Shown in pieces: positions 1 to 6,280 of a stretch of 41,178 bases of DNA (position 1 is its first letter; each line of letters starts with the position of its first letter). A program made the position numbers and the translations under genes. The stretch is taken from IMG/VR virus record IMGVR_UViG_3300027985_001328, positions 1 to 41,178 of that record; one strand, written 5' to 3'. This DNA comes from a virus. The notes beneath the pieces were generated by a model. The model did no database searches and was not told where the DNA came from. It saw only the letters and a program-made list of their open reading frames with translations.

Positions 1-69
1 GTCACGCAGGAGGCGAATGGTCGGCGTCTCTCCCTCTGGGATTTTCTGTTCGAGGTATCTGGGGTGCAT
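1..69 (-). CDS. Partial early gene, N-terminus only
   Basis: Reads leftward off the window edge; only the first 23 residues (MHPRYLEQKIPEGETPTIRL and three more) are visible. The ATG at 69 has a good ribosome-binding site (GAGG, 6 bases upstream) and lies just after the AlpA-like gene's stop at 77, so it is the next gene of the same leftward operon. No function can be assigned from so short a piece. If the genome is circular, its remainder would lie beyond the right end of the window. Confidence 0.55.
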   Translation of the reverse strand, partial: MHPRYLEQKIPEGETPTIRLLRD

Positions 70-76
70 GTTCGCC

Positions 77-274
77 TCACGCGGCCTTGTGGCGCTTTAT
101 GAAGTCGTTGACCTCTTCCTCGTCCCAAACGGTGGTGCGCGCTCCGATGCGCATGGGCTTGGGGAAGTGGCCTTTCTTGACCCATTCCCAGATCGTGGAT
201 CTGCTGACCGGCACGACCTCCAAAACCTGCCGGATGCGCAGGAGGCGGGGCTTGTCTTCTTGCTGGTCGGTCAT
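77..274 (-). CDS. AlpA/MerR-like DNA-binding protein, possible excisionase
   Basis: A 65-residue protein with the layout of the AlpA family of phage regulators. A winged helix-turn-helix reads 'LLRIRQVLEVVPVSRSTIWE' (about residues 11-30), followed by 'KKGHFPKPMRIG' and 'VWDEEEVNDFI'. AlpA-type proteins act as transcription activators or as excisionases that help the integrase reverse integration; which applies here is not visible. The start at 274 has a strong AAGGAG site. It is not next to the integrase in the window, but both belong to the same phage. Confident in the family, unsure of the role. Confidence 0.85.
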   Translation of the reverse strand: MTDQQEDKPRLLRIRQVLEVVPVSRSTIWEWVKKGHFPKPMRIGARTTVWDEEEVNDFIKRHKAA

Positions 275-344
275 GGGGATGCTCCTTTTTCTGACCTTCG
301 CTCGGGCGCTTCCCCGGTTGGCCGGGGAAGGTGGTGAGGGAAGG

Positions 345-569
345 TCAGGCGAGGCCTATGGGGCGGGAGGTGGTGGCGGGGGCCGCGTGCTGGTCGCGGT
401 CTTGGTCTTTGGCGGGCATGGTTGGCTCCTCTTTCTGTTCCCACTTGCTCCCGTTCCTGCAGTCGTCCAGGCCGCAGTCGTCGAGCCACGGGGTTGGGTG
501 GTGATATCTGCAGGTTTCGCATGTGGCGGCCGGGCCGGGGGCTCCCGGCCGCCTGTCCTTGTCCGGCAT
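345..569 (-). CDS. Small Cys-containing protein of unknown function
   Basis: A 74-residue protein starting at an ATG that overlaps the stop of the upstream DUF2303-like gene (TGATG), so translation is probably coupled. The N-terminal third has a CETCRYHH-type knuckle followed by 'DDCGLDDC', which could bind a metal. The rest is charged and low in complexity. An in-frame upstream extension to 722 is arginine/proline-rich and reads like a shadow, so I use the coupled start. Family not recognised. Confidence 0.6.
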   Translation of the reverse strand: MPDKDRRPGAPGPAATCETCRYHHPTPWLDDCGLDDCRNGSKWEQKEEPTMPAKDQDRDQHAAPATTSRPIGLA

Positions 570-1366
570 CAGCCGATCAGGTTCTTGTTGATGTCCTTGA
601 AGTCGGGATGGCCGCGATAGAAGGGGTGGTTTTCGAGCGCGGCCTTGAGCCGGGTAATGCGCTTCTCGACCTCGGCGCGCACGATGACGTCCAAGATCGG
701 GCAGTCGAGGCGGAAGGTGCACCGGGTATTATCCGGGTTTGGCTGGTTGAAGGCGAGGCGCCACGGGATGCTCACGCACTCGTCTTCTCCCTCGAAGATG
801 GGCAGCACTGCGTTGATTTCCTTGGGGAACTCAGTGCTACCAGCAGCCTTGTCCTGCTTGATGGAGAAGCCCATGGACTGCTGGTCTTCGGTGACGAGTT
901 CAAACTCGATACTGGCGTTGAGTTTGATGGAAGCCATGGCGATGAAAAGCTGCTCGCCTGTGGGATCGAGTTCCCCCGCCCTGAGGCTGGCCTGCAGGAA
1001 GTCGCGGAAGTTCTTGGGCGACATGGGGCCGGACTGCAGCCATTCCATGAGCCGGGTAGACTTCTTGAAGTTGTAGTCCGCGCCGCCGAACCAGGGCTTA
1101 GCGATGTGGTGCACAGCCTTGATCCCGTCGTCGGAGTAGAAGATGGCTCCGGACTTCGGGTCAACGTGGGCCGAGGCGAATTTCTCGAAGCTGTCCATAT
1201 CCTCGAAGGTGAAGTCCTGGACGTTGGTGGGCAGGGCGTGGACGGCGTAGTCCTTGTGCATGAGCAGCAGATCGCCCCCGTCCGGGGTCTGGGTCGTGTC
1301 CACGCGGGCCACGGTGTTCGTGGGGTTCAGCGCGGAGCGCAGGGCGTCGATGAGTTTTTCGATCAT
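569..1366 (-). CDS. DUF2303-like (YfdQ-type) prophage protein
   Basis: A 265-residue soluble protein without signal peptide or membrane segment. Sequence style and length match the DUF2303 family (Escherichia coli YfdQ), found in prophage early regions near recombination genes. Recognisable segments are 'HKDYAVHALPTNVQDFTF' near residues 37-54 and 'MEWLQSGPMSPKNFRDFLQ' near 107-125. The molecular function of the family is unknown; a role in phage recombination or replication is guilt by association. The start has AAGGA about 9 bases upstream. It sits third from the left edge in the leftward operon. Confidence 0.7.
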   Translation of the reverse strand: MIEKLIDALRSALNPTNTVARVDTTQTPDGGDLLLMHKDYAVHALPTNVQDFTFEDMDSFEKFASAHVDPKSGAIFYSDDGIKAVHHIAKPWFGGADYNFKKSTRLMEWLQSGPMSPKNFRDFLQASLRAGELDPTGEQLFIAMASIKLNASIEFELVTEDQQSMGFSIKQDKAAGSTEFPKEINAVLPIFEGEDECVSIPWRLAFNQPNPDNTRCTFRLDCPILDVIVRAEVEKRITRLKAALENHPFYRGHPDFKDINKNLIG

Positions 1367-1397
1367 GGCTTGGTTCCTTTTTCCGTGGATGTACGGT

Positions 1398-1997
1398 TTA
1401 GGCGTCGTTGGCGGCGGCGGCCTTGGCGTCGCGCAGGGAGAGGGGCTTCATGAGGTTCTCGGCCGTGGTGGTGAGGACGAGTTTGCCTTCCTTGCCGGTG
1501 TAGCAAATAGACTTGCACGCCGGATCGGGCGGAAGGCCGGTCTTCACGCTGTAGTCGATCTCGTTGAAGTCCGGCTTGGGCGTGATGGCGATGGTGACGG
1601 TGATGGTACGGGCCTTGCTGGTCTCGGGCCGGTCGAGGATGTCCTTGCCCAGGGCGTCGAGGGCGGTGTTGATGCGGTTGACGAGGTCGCCAGACTTGAG
1701 GGTCTGTACGGAAAGAACCGTGGCGCTCATGCTTGATCCTCCTTGGGTGTGAAGCGTGTAGAATGAACCGGGCGCGGGATGCGCTCCGGCATCGTTCGGG
1801 ACGAAGGCCGCCAGGCAGAAGAGCAGGAAGACGAGGACGGCCAGGGCGGCGAGAGTAAGGCAAAGGCTCGGCTCTTTTTGGGGGGAGTTTTCACGCCACG
1901 TTGCGCGGCGACGTTCGTATTCGTCACGCAGGACTGCGCACCACATCTCATAGTGGGCACGCTGGGCGGGGATGGGGAGGCAGGCCAGGGAGCGCAT
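1398..1997 (-). CDS. Unknown protein with membrane segment and internal in-frame start
   Basis: One uninterrupted frame of 199 residues that seems to contain two units. Residues 1-89, from an ATG with a GGAGAG site, are a soluble N-terminus and one hydrophobic helix (about 45-66). At residue 90 (base 1730) an internal Met is preceded by a near-ideal AAGGAGGA site, giving a 110-residue soluble protein, 1398..1730, beginning MSATVLSVQTLKSG. There is no stop between the units, so the long form would carry the short one as its C-terminal domain. The short form is probably the main product. No family recognised. The shadow frame at 1727..1960 is Ser/Arg/Pro-rich and rejected. Confidence 0.65.
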   Translation of the reverse strand: MRSLACLPIPAQRAHYEMWCAVLRDEYERRRATWRENSPQKEPSLCLTLAALAVLVFLLFCLAAFVPNDAGAHPAPGSFYTLHTQGGSSMSATVLSVQTLKSGDLVNRINTALDALGKDILDRPETSKARTITVTIAITPKPDFNEIDYSVKTGLPPDPACKSICYTGKEGKLVLTTTAENLMKPLSLRDAKAAAANDA

Positions 1998-1999
1998 GG

Positions 2000-2362
2000 C
2001 TACTCTCCAACCGCCTTGGGCTGGTAGGCCATTTCCTCCTCCACGAAGTCGACGCTCTGACGCAGGGAAGCGATGCGGTAGAGTTTCCCGGAACAGGCCC
2101 CCAGTATCTCGGCTAGGGCAAGGGCTTCATGGGCGGCAAGGCCGCGCTGCATCTTCCCCTCGCGCTCCAGCCGCTCGATGGTGGCGGTCACGGCGGACAG
2201 GTCCAGGCGCAATTCGGCGTGGCACAGGTCGGCGAGGGCCTCGATGCCGGAGACGATGGAAGAGGCGCGCATGGCCGAGACGGATGCGCGGAACTGCTCT
2301 TGCTGGATAAACTGGAGCGGTCCGGGCGTGTGAGGCCGAGTGGGTTTGATCTCGCCGCTCAT
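2000..2362 (-). CDS. Unknown early phage protein
   Basis: A 120-residue, mostly helical protein with alternating charged and hydrophobic residues. A likely coiled coil lies around residues 50-75 ('DLSAVTATIERLEREGKM'). The ATG at 2362 overlaps the stop of the CI-type regulator (TGATG), and the gene ends 3 bases before the next gene's start. It is therefore embedded in the leftward operon and probably translated by coupling. The longer frame upstream to 2650 is antisense-like and lies over the regulator gene. No domain recognised. Confidence 0.7.
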   Translation of the reverse strand: MSGEIKPTRPHTPGPLQFIQQEQFRASVSAMRASSIVSGIEALADLCHAELRLDLSAVTATIERLEREGKMQRGLAAHEALALAEILGACSGKLYRIASLRQSVDFVEEEMAYQPKAVGE

Positions 2363-2811
2363 GACAGGGGCCTCGCTCCGGTGGTGTCGGGCTGAATGGT
2401 CTCGGTGGGGATGGCATATCCTGCGAGGGCGTTGCGCTCTCCGATGACGAAGGCGGCATCCACGCCAGCCGCGCGGCAGCGCTCGACGACCATAGCGGCC
2501 AAGTGCTCGGTGCTCATGGTCAAGGGATTGGGAGTGGGCGGAGCGGCGAGATTTCCCTCGGAGTCGGCCGGGGCAGTGTAGCGTGCGCCCTGACCGGAGA
2601 GCATCCACACGGGGTTGATGCCGCGCTTGAAGAGCAGGGTGAGAAGCCAAGCGGCGGGAACCTGGCCACGGCGCTTGGCGTCCGAGATGGACGACTGGCG
2701 AATGCCGAGCTCCTCGGCGAGTTGAATCTGCGTGCGCAGTCCTGTGGATTCGCGCACACGGTCCATGAAGTCGTTGAATTTTACGGCGCTGAGATCGTAT
2801 GCATTCTGCAT
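2359..2811 (-). CDS. CI-type helix-turn-helix phage regulator without peptidase domain
   Basis: A 150-residue protein whose N-terminal 65 residues match the phage CI repressor helix-turn-helix family. The pattern 'TQIQLAEELGIRQSSISDAK' is followed by 'WLLTLLFKRGINPVWMLSGQG', the usual family ending. The C-terminal half has no S24 (LexA-like) peptidase signature, so RecA-driven self-cleavage is not expected. The start at 2811 (GAGGAGAGG site) is preferred over an upstream frame extending through the operators. Two TTATGCAA/TTGCATAA operators lie 99-150 bases upstream of the start, so the gene is probably controlled by one of the local regulators, perhaps itself. First gene of the leftward early operon. 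Confidence 0.85.
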   Translation of the reverse strand: MQNAYDLSAVKFNDFMDRVRESTGLRTQIQLAEELGIRQSSISDAKRRGQVPAAWLLTLLFKRGINPVWMLSGQGARYTAPADSEGNLAAPPTPNPLTMSTEHLAAMVVERCRAAGVDAAFVIGERNALAGYAIPTETIQPDTTGARPLS

Positions 2812-2909
2812 GATCCTCTCCTCGGTGTCGTTTGGACCGCGCGGCGCACTTCGCGGGGGAGTGACGTGGCGCCGCGCGGTCCGTGACAGGGTGTCCTTGA
2901 GGCGAGGAT

Positions 2910-2926
2910 TAGTGCAATTTGCATAA
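2910..2926. promoter_or_regulatory. Operator copy 1 (imperfect)
   Basis: Left half TAGTGCAA, central T, right half TTGCATAA. The right half matches the perfect copies elsewhere; the left half differs at two bases. Its centre (2918) is 33 bases from the centre of copy 2 (2951), about three helical turns, so proteins bound at both would face the same side of the DNA. It lies in the leader of the leftward CI-type regulator operon. Confidence 0.75.
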
Positions 2927-2940
2927 TCGCGCAAGAAAAA

Positions 2941-2961
2941 TTTTATGCAATTTGCATAAAA
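2941..2961. promoter_or_regulatory. Operator copy 2 (perfect 21-bp palindrome)
   Basis: A perfect odd-length palindrome centred on T2951; its core is TTATGCAATTTGCATAA (2943-2959) with two more paired bases on each side. On the minus strand it contains a TTGCAT that could act as a -35 element, 16 bases from GATTAT, a fair -10. A bound regulator would then block this leftward promoter. On the minus strand the palindrome is also followed by TTTTT, so it might partly terminate transcripts arriving from the nuclease gene; that is speculative. Confidence 0.85.
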
Positions 2962-3093
2962 AGATGGCGCAGCCTATCAGTCCAGAATATTTTCCTCTGG
3001 AGAATTAAATAGATGCTGGTGAGTTATGAGGCTTTTTTGAGAGCGGTCTAGGATTCGGCCTTGAGGATTTGGATGTGGTCTATGGAAGGTGGT
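2962..3093. other. Non-coding gap between the nuclease gene and the operators
   Basis: About 130 bases, more AT-rich than the surroundings, with no convincing gene. A 5-bp stem (CCAGA/TCTGG) is too weak to call a terminator. With the operators and leader it makes the roughly 280-base space 2812-3093. No other structure was recognised. Confidence 0.5.
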
Positions 3094-3591
3094 TCACTTG
3101 GGGGGCTGCTTCTTTCTGAACTGAGCCGGGGTAAGTTTGAGTCCGCCCTGTGCCCAAAAACCCGCTTTGGCTGTCTTGGCCTCTGTCTCTGCCATGTGCA
3201 GTCGCTTGAGGTATTTGCAATTTGGGGTGTAGCAGACAGGGATGGCCAGGCCTGCGCGGACAAGTTGCTCGTTGAACATGGCGCCGTTGCGCCAGGCGTA
3301 GGCCAGCGTGCGGTGGTAGCGGTCGGTGCGCTCCTTGTCATACTCAAGGGAGAGGCCTCCTTGATCGCACCACGTCTCAGCGAATGCCTTTGCCTCCTGG
3401 CCCCATTCCTGGCCATGCTCAGGGGCATCCACGCCGATCAGGCGGATTTTTAGAACATCTCCTCCCGCGATTTTCACCACAAGAGAATCCCCGTCTATGG
3501 CCCGAATGCATGTGGCGTCATCGGCCGCGGCTGCAGGGGGGGATGCCAGGAGCAGAAGAACGGCGACGGAGATGAGGGCTGGGCGGATCAC
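3094..3591 (-). CDS. Secreted staphylococcal-type nuclease (SNase-like)
   Basis: A 165-residue protein with an N-terminal signal peptide (hydrophobic core residues 8-18, then ASPPAAAA) and a complete SNase domain. Catalytic residues align with the Staphylococcus aureus enzyme: Asp33/Asp35 in 'AIDGDS' (Asp19/Asp21), Arg50 in 'KIRLIGVDAPE' (Arg35), Glu58 (Glu43, same spacing of 8) and Arg94 in 'DRYHRTLAY' (Arg87). It should cut DNA or RNA with calcium in the periplasm or outside the cell. It starts with GTG overlapping the stop of the upstream membrane-protein gene (GTGA), so the two are coupled. It is the last gene of the three-gene leftward operon headed by the 3840..4211 regulator, suggesting expression in the lysogen. 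Confidence 0.92.
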   Translation of the reverse strand: MIRPALISVAVLLLLASPPAAAADDATCIRAIDGDSLVVKIAGGDVLKIRLIGVDAPEHGQEWGQEAKAFAETWCDQGGLSLEYDKERTDRYHRTLAYAWRNGAMFNEQLVRAGLAIPVCYTPNCKYLKRLHMAETEAKTAKAGFWAQGGLKLTPAQFRKKQPPK

Positions 3592-3830
3592 TTCTTCGCT
3601 CCTGCCTCTCCGATGCTCACGCGCGCGGCCAGATCGGAGGCGTCTGCCGCGGCTGTGGCGTTCTTGCGGATCTCCTCAAGATAGGAAAGGGACACCCGCT
3701 GCCTGTCCTCGACCATGTCCAGGCGCTCGCGCAAAATTCCGAACTCCTGGTGCTGCACAAAGAGGACGGCGGCCACGATGGCCGTGAGCAAGACATTGAG
3801 GACGACGAGCAGTAGCGCGTGGCGGCCCAT
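3588..3830 (-). CDS. Small single-pass membrane protein with coiled coil
   Basis: 80 residues: one N-terminal transmembrane helix (about residues 6-25, 'LLLVVLNVLLTAIVAAVLFV') and then a charged helical tail likely to form a coiled coil ('ILRERLDMVEDRQ'). It is preceded by TAAGGAGAATAT, a strong ribosome-binding site. It lies 9 bases after the regulator's stop and overlaps the nuclease start. Its steady pairing with a secreted nuclease suggests the two act at the envelope together, but that is inference from position. Confidence 0.75.
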   Translation of the reverse strand: MGRHALLLVVLNVLLTAIVAAVLFVQHQEFGILRERLDMVEDRQRVSLSYLEEIRKNATAAADASDLAARVSIGEAGAKK

Positions 3831-3839
3831 ATATTCTCC

Positions 3840-4211
3840 TTAACCCTTCCTGGCCTCATACGTGGCCGATCCATCTGCGGCAGAGAGTGCCCGTTGCTCC
3901 CCTGACAGGGGAAGACTCTTCGCCTCTGACTTCCGCTGCAACTCCAGGACCTGTGCCACGCGGAAGCACAAGGTCGCCGCATCCATTCCCAGGACCGAGG
4001 CGAGCAGCACGGCATCCGAGACGGTCACGCTCTGCGGCTTTCCCGTCTCCTTTCTCGGCATGCGCATCTGTTTTAGGCGGTCGATGGACTTCTGGCCAGG
4101 GCCGAAGGCGCTTTGCGCCAAAGTGGAGTAATTTAGCCCCTTTTCCTTCATCAAGGAAATGACTTGACGGATCATTTCTCTTTCAAATTCATATGCATAA
4201 ACTGTATTCAT
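3840..4211 (-). CDS. Helix-turn-helix regulator heading the nuclease operon
   Basis: A 123-residue protein whose middle reads like an XRE/Cro-type DNA-binding domain ('MKEKGLNYSTLAQSA', a linker, then 'VTVSDAVLLASVLGMDA'). The C-terminus (from about residue 90) is polar and possibly disordered. It has no peptidase domain. Transcribed divergently from the gene at 4298, with two operators between them; one operator overlaps the inferred start of this gene's own transcript, so self-repression is likely. It is the best lysogeny-repressor candidate by position, but the CI-type protein at 2359..2811 is an alternative. Start ATG 4211 has AAGGT upstream. Confidence 0.7.
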   Translation of the reverse strand: MNTVYAYEFEREMIRQVISLMKEKGLNYSTLAQSAFGPGQKSIDRLKQMRMPRKETGKPQSVTVSDAVLLASVLGMDAATLCFRVAQVLELQRKSEAKSLPLSGEQRALSAADGSATYEARKG

Positions 4212-4220
4212 GTGATACCT

Positions 4221-4237
4221 TTATGCTTTTTGCATAT
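4221..4237. promoter_or_regulatory. Operator copy 3 (imperfect)
   Basis: Left half TTATGCTT, central T, right half TTGCATAT: three differences from the perfect 16-base consensus. It covers the inferred start point of the leftward regulator transcript, just inside the possible -10 at 4236-4241. Confidence 0.8.
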
Positions 4238-4241
4238 TTTA
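4236..4241 (-). promoter_or_regulatory. Possible -10 of the leftward regulator/nuclease operon
   Basis: Read on the minus strand this is TAAAAT, five of six bases of the -10 consensus, 24 bases upstream of the ATG at 4211. No good -35 is visible at 16-18 bases, so the promoter may be weak or activator-dependent. Confidence 0.4.
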
Positions 4242-4260
4242 TCGAGGTGGAAAATTGCCC

Positions 4261-4289
4261 TTGACCGCATTATGCAATTTGCATAAACC
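4261..4289 (+). promoter_or_regulatory. Rightward promoter with an embedded operator
   Basis: TTGACC (4261-4266) is a good -35 and TAAACC (4284-4289) a modest -10, 17 bases apart. The perfect operator at 4270-4286 fills the spacer, a classic repressible layout. The expected start point is about 4296-4298, at or next to the ATG of the 70-residue gene, so its message may be leaderless. Confidence 0.6.
4270..4286. promoter_or_regulatory. Operator copy 4 (perfect)
   Basis: TTATGCAATTTGCATAA, identical to the core of copy 2 some 1.3 kb away. It sits between the -35 and -10 of the rightward promoter and 49 bases (centre to centre) from copy 3. The same protein therefore probably silences the rightward early operon and the leftward operon that begins at 2811. 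Confidence 0.88.
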
Positions 4290-4297
4290 CCTATTTC

Positions 4298-4510
4298 ATG
4301 GACCTTAAAAACAAATTCGAGGAAATGCGGAAACTGTACGGCAGCCACGGTGCCGCCGGGCAGGAACTCGGCTATTCAGACGCATCGGCCTACTCCAGGG
4401 CCCGCCGCCAGGCGTTGTCCGGAGAGGCCGATTTCCCCGCGCACAAGCTGCGGTTGATGGATTTCCTGTTGCGCGAGGGAAAACGCTGCGTCACGGCCAA
4501 GGCCAGTTAA
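4298..4510 (+). CDS. Small Cro-like DNA-binding protein, possibly leaderless
   Basis: A 70-residue basic protein: 'FEEMRKLYGSHGAAGQELGY' followed by 'SDASAYSRARRQA' has the spacing of a helix-turn-helix. It is the first gene to the right of the switch region, where Cro-type antirepressors usually sit. No Shine-Dalgarno is present; the operator ends 11 bases before the ATG and the promoter predicts a transcript starting within about two bases of it, as in lambda cI made from PRM. The protein family is not firmly recognised. Confidence 0.65.
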   Translation: MDLKNKFEEMRKLYGSHGAAGQELGYSDASAYSRARRQALSGEADFPAHKLRLMDFLLREGKRCVTAKAS

Positions 4511-4520
4511 AGGAGAGAAT

Positions 4521-4865
4521 ATGTTCTGGGAATGCTCGTATCTTCCGCTCATTCTCGCGCTTTTCCTCGGTGTTCTTCTCGGATCTGCCGCCGTTGTGTT
4601 CTGGGCGCGCTCGCGGCGTCTGGCATCCGTTTCGCGAGAAACGATGACCGGACCGCGGGACGCAAAATTCGAGGGGGATAAGCACAAGTCAAGCGTGGAT
4701 TTCCCCCTTGTGGAGTGGGGCCGGGTTCTTGATCTCGCCCATTTGTGCAACTGCAAGCCCTCCGATGTTGTGCGCGCATCCGTCGCTTATTCCTTCGGCG
4801 CGTTCCTGGCCGACAGGTCCCTTCCCTCTCGTCTGAACACATACGGCCACGAGCCGCAAAAATAA
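4521..4865 (+). CDS. Unknown protein with N-terminal membrane anchor
   Basis: 114 residues: a transmembrane helix at about 8-28 ('LILALFLGVLLGSAAVVFWA'), a positively charged stop-transfer, a polar linker, and a small helical C-terminal domain ('WGRVLDLAHLCNCKPSDVVR'). Excellent AAAGGAGAG site; it directly follows the Cro-like gene. Presumably a cytosolic domain tethered to the inner membrane. Function unknown. Confidence 0.7.
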   Translation: MFWECSYLPLILALFLGVLLGSAAVVFWARSRRLASVSRETMTGPRDAKFEGDKHKSSVDFPLVEWGRVLDLAHLCNCKPSDVVRASVAYSFGAFLADRSLPSRLNTYGHEPQK

Positions 4866-4880
4866 TATTTCGAGGAGATC

Positions 4881-5912
4881 ATGGGCCAATACGGGGTTAT
4901 TCACGACCGATTTTGGACATGGGCCAGGACAGAAGGCTTGTCGCTCGGCGCGACGTGTCTTGGGGCCTATCTCCTTTCGTGCCCGCATCGGAGCATTCTC
5001 GGGGCGTATCGCCTCCCTCTCGCCTATGTGTGCGATGATTTAGGGAACAGTTCCGAAACTGTTTCTAAATGGTTCAAGGAACTGTCACCAAACCCGGAGA
5101 GCGCGTTCGCGCTTTTGTGCGAGAAAACCTCCTTCGTCTTCCTCCCGAAGTATCTCAAGTGGAATCAGCCCCAGAATCCGAATCAGCGGAAGGCGATAGC
5201 CCGAGCCGCCCTCGATCTACCGGATAAGTTTTGTCATTACAGACTATTGTTAGGTTCACTTGAGGCTTATTGTCAACCGTTCGACAACAGTTTCGAAACA
5301 GTTTTGGAAACCATTCGGGAACGGTCGTCGAATCAGTATCAATATCAGTACCATAAACAGAAGGAGGAATCTCCTGACGGAGATTCTTGCTCGGACTTCC
5401 CGCCTAACGGCGGGAGTCACGAGCAGTTCGTCGCCGTGGATAGTGTCGACGAGGTTTCCCCTAGGAAGGAGAAAAGGCTCGGCACGTTCAAAGGGGGAGA
5501 TGACTGCGCGATCGTGGCACTTCCCTTGGCAGGTGGCAGAGAGTTTATCCTGACCGCATCCTGGGCTGCAGAAAAGGCCCCGATTTATCCCGGCGTGGAT
5601 GTGGTGCGCGAGGCCATGCAGATGCGTGAATGGCTGCTGGCCAACACAAAGAAGCGCAAGACCGACCGTGGCATACTCGGATTTGTCACTGGTTGGCTAA
5701 AGCGGGCGCAGGATAGGGCAGGGCCGCGGATTCCATCCGTTCCAGTGCCGCGCGTCGACCGCCTGCCCTTACAGGACAAGGCTATCCAGTATTGCTCCCA
5801 GCACGGCGTCGACTATCTGAACAGGTTCTGCATCCATCACGGCCTGGATCTCGCCCAATATCATCCCGTGGTCAGTGCCGCGCTTGGCGCTGGCGCCGGA
5901 GGTGCCCCATGA
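4881..5912 (+). CDS. Phage replication initiator-like protein
   Basis: A 343-residue protein with the architecture of phage replication proteins. The N-terminal winged-helix-like region (about 1-130, with 'YVCDDLGNSSETVSKWFKEL') is followed by a polar linker (about 155-205) and a C-terminal domain containing 'RGILGFVTGWLKRAQDR', a signature of phage and plasmid replication proteins. It would bind the origin and recruit the host helicase. The gene contains iteron-like repeats (5046-5063 and 5286-5303), so the origin may lie inside it, as in lambda O. Start ATG 4881 has GAGGAG. The next gene overlaps by ATGA and may be its partner. Confidence 0.75.
   Translation: MGQYGVIHDRFWTWARTEGLSLGATCLGAYLLSCPHRSILGAYRLPLAYVCDDLGNSSETVSKWFKELSPNPESAFALLCEKTSFVFLPKYLKWNQPQNPNQRKAIARAALDLPDKFCHYRLLLGSLEAYCQPFDNSFETVLETIRERSSNQYQYQYHKQKEESPDGDSCSDFPPNGGSHEQFVAVDSVDEVSPRKEKRLGTFKGGDDCAIVALPLAGGREFILTASWAAEKAPIYPGVDVVREAMQMREWLLANTKKRKTDRGILGFVTGWLKRAQDRAGPRIPSVPVPRVDRLPLQDKAIQYCSQHGVDYLNRFCIHHGLDLAQYHPVVSAALGAGAGGAP
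5046..5303. repeat. Iteron-like repeats inside the replication gene, candidate origin
   Basis: AACAGTTCCGAAACTGTT (5046-5063) and AACAGTTTCGAAACAGTT (5286-5303) match at 16 of 18 positions, and the first is itself a near-perfect palindrome. Related pieces follow each: GGTTCAAGGAACTG after the first and GGAAACCATTCGGGAACGG after the second. Together they encode the repeated peptide pattern SSETV/NSFETV, so protein repetition is the alternative explanation. Confidence 0.45.
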
Positions 5913-6280
5913 TGCGCCAGGATTTCGACCTGCTCATACCTGATTTCTATGCCCACTTCGGTCGCCGCTGCCCTGACGGGGCGGTGCTCACTGGAATCTT
6001 CGAGGAGTTGCGCGCGATGACGCTGGAGCAACTCGCCGCGGCGCTTTCCTATCTGCGCGCGAATCTCGAAGAGTTGCGGCCGGGCATGAACGTCGTTGCC
6101 TTGGTGAAGAAAGCCCTGTCCGAGACGCAGCGCCAAAGCGGTTCGGGTAAGGTCGATTCCATCGGCACTCCGACAGACGAGCAGAAGCGCGCCTACCATG
6201 ACGCCGCGCGGCGCTGGGGTCCGAAGATCAGGGAGGCCTTGCGCGGGGCGAACGACCCGCCCCTGCAGGGGAACGCATGA
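5909..6280 (+). CDS. Unknown protein coupled to the replication initiator
   Basis: A 123-residue soluble, helical protein starting at ATG 5909, overlapping the initiator stop by ATGA (a second ATG follows at 5912). The N-terminal two thirds ('LIPDFYAHFGRRCPDGAVLT') look globular; the C-terminus is charged. Position directly behind an O-like initiator suggests a helicase loader or other replication accessory, but I see no ATPase motif and do not recognise the family. Confidence 0.65.
   Translation: MMRQDFDLLIPDFYAHFGRRCPDGAVLTGIFEELRAMTLEQLAAALSYLRANLEELRPGMNVVALVKKALSETQRQSGSGKVDSIGTPTDEQKRAYHDAARRWGPKIREALRGANDPPLQGNA

Noticed and set aside
271-522. 83-residue minus-strand frame just upstream of the AlpA-like gene
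   Set aside because: Arg/Pro/His-rich shadow of the 345..569 frame. Its stop overlaps the AlpA start, but composition and lack of a ribosome site argue against it.
4191-4200. ATATGCATAA as a further operator
   Set aside because: It lies inside the regulator gene and has only one half-site; no paired half at the right distance.
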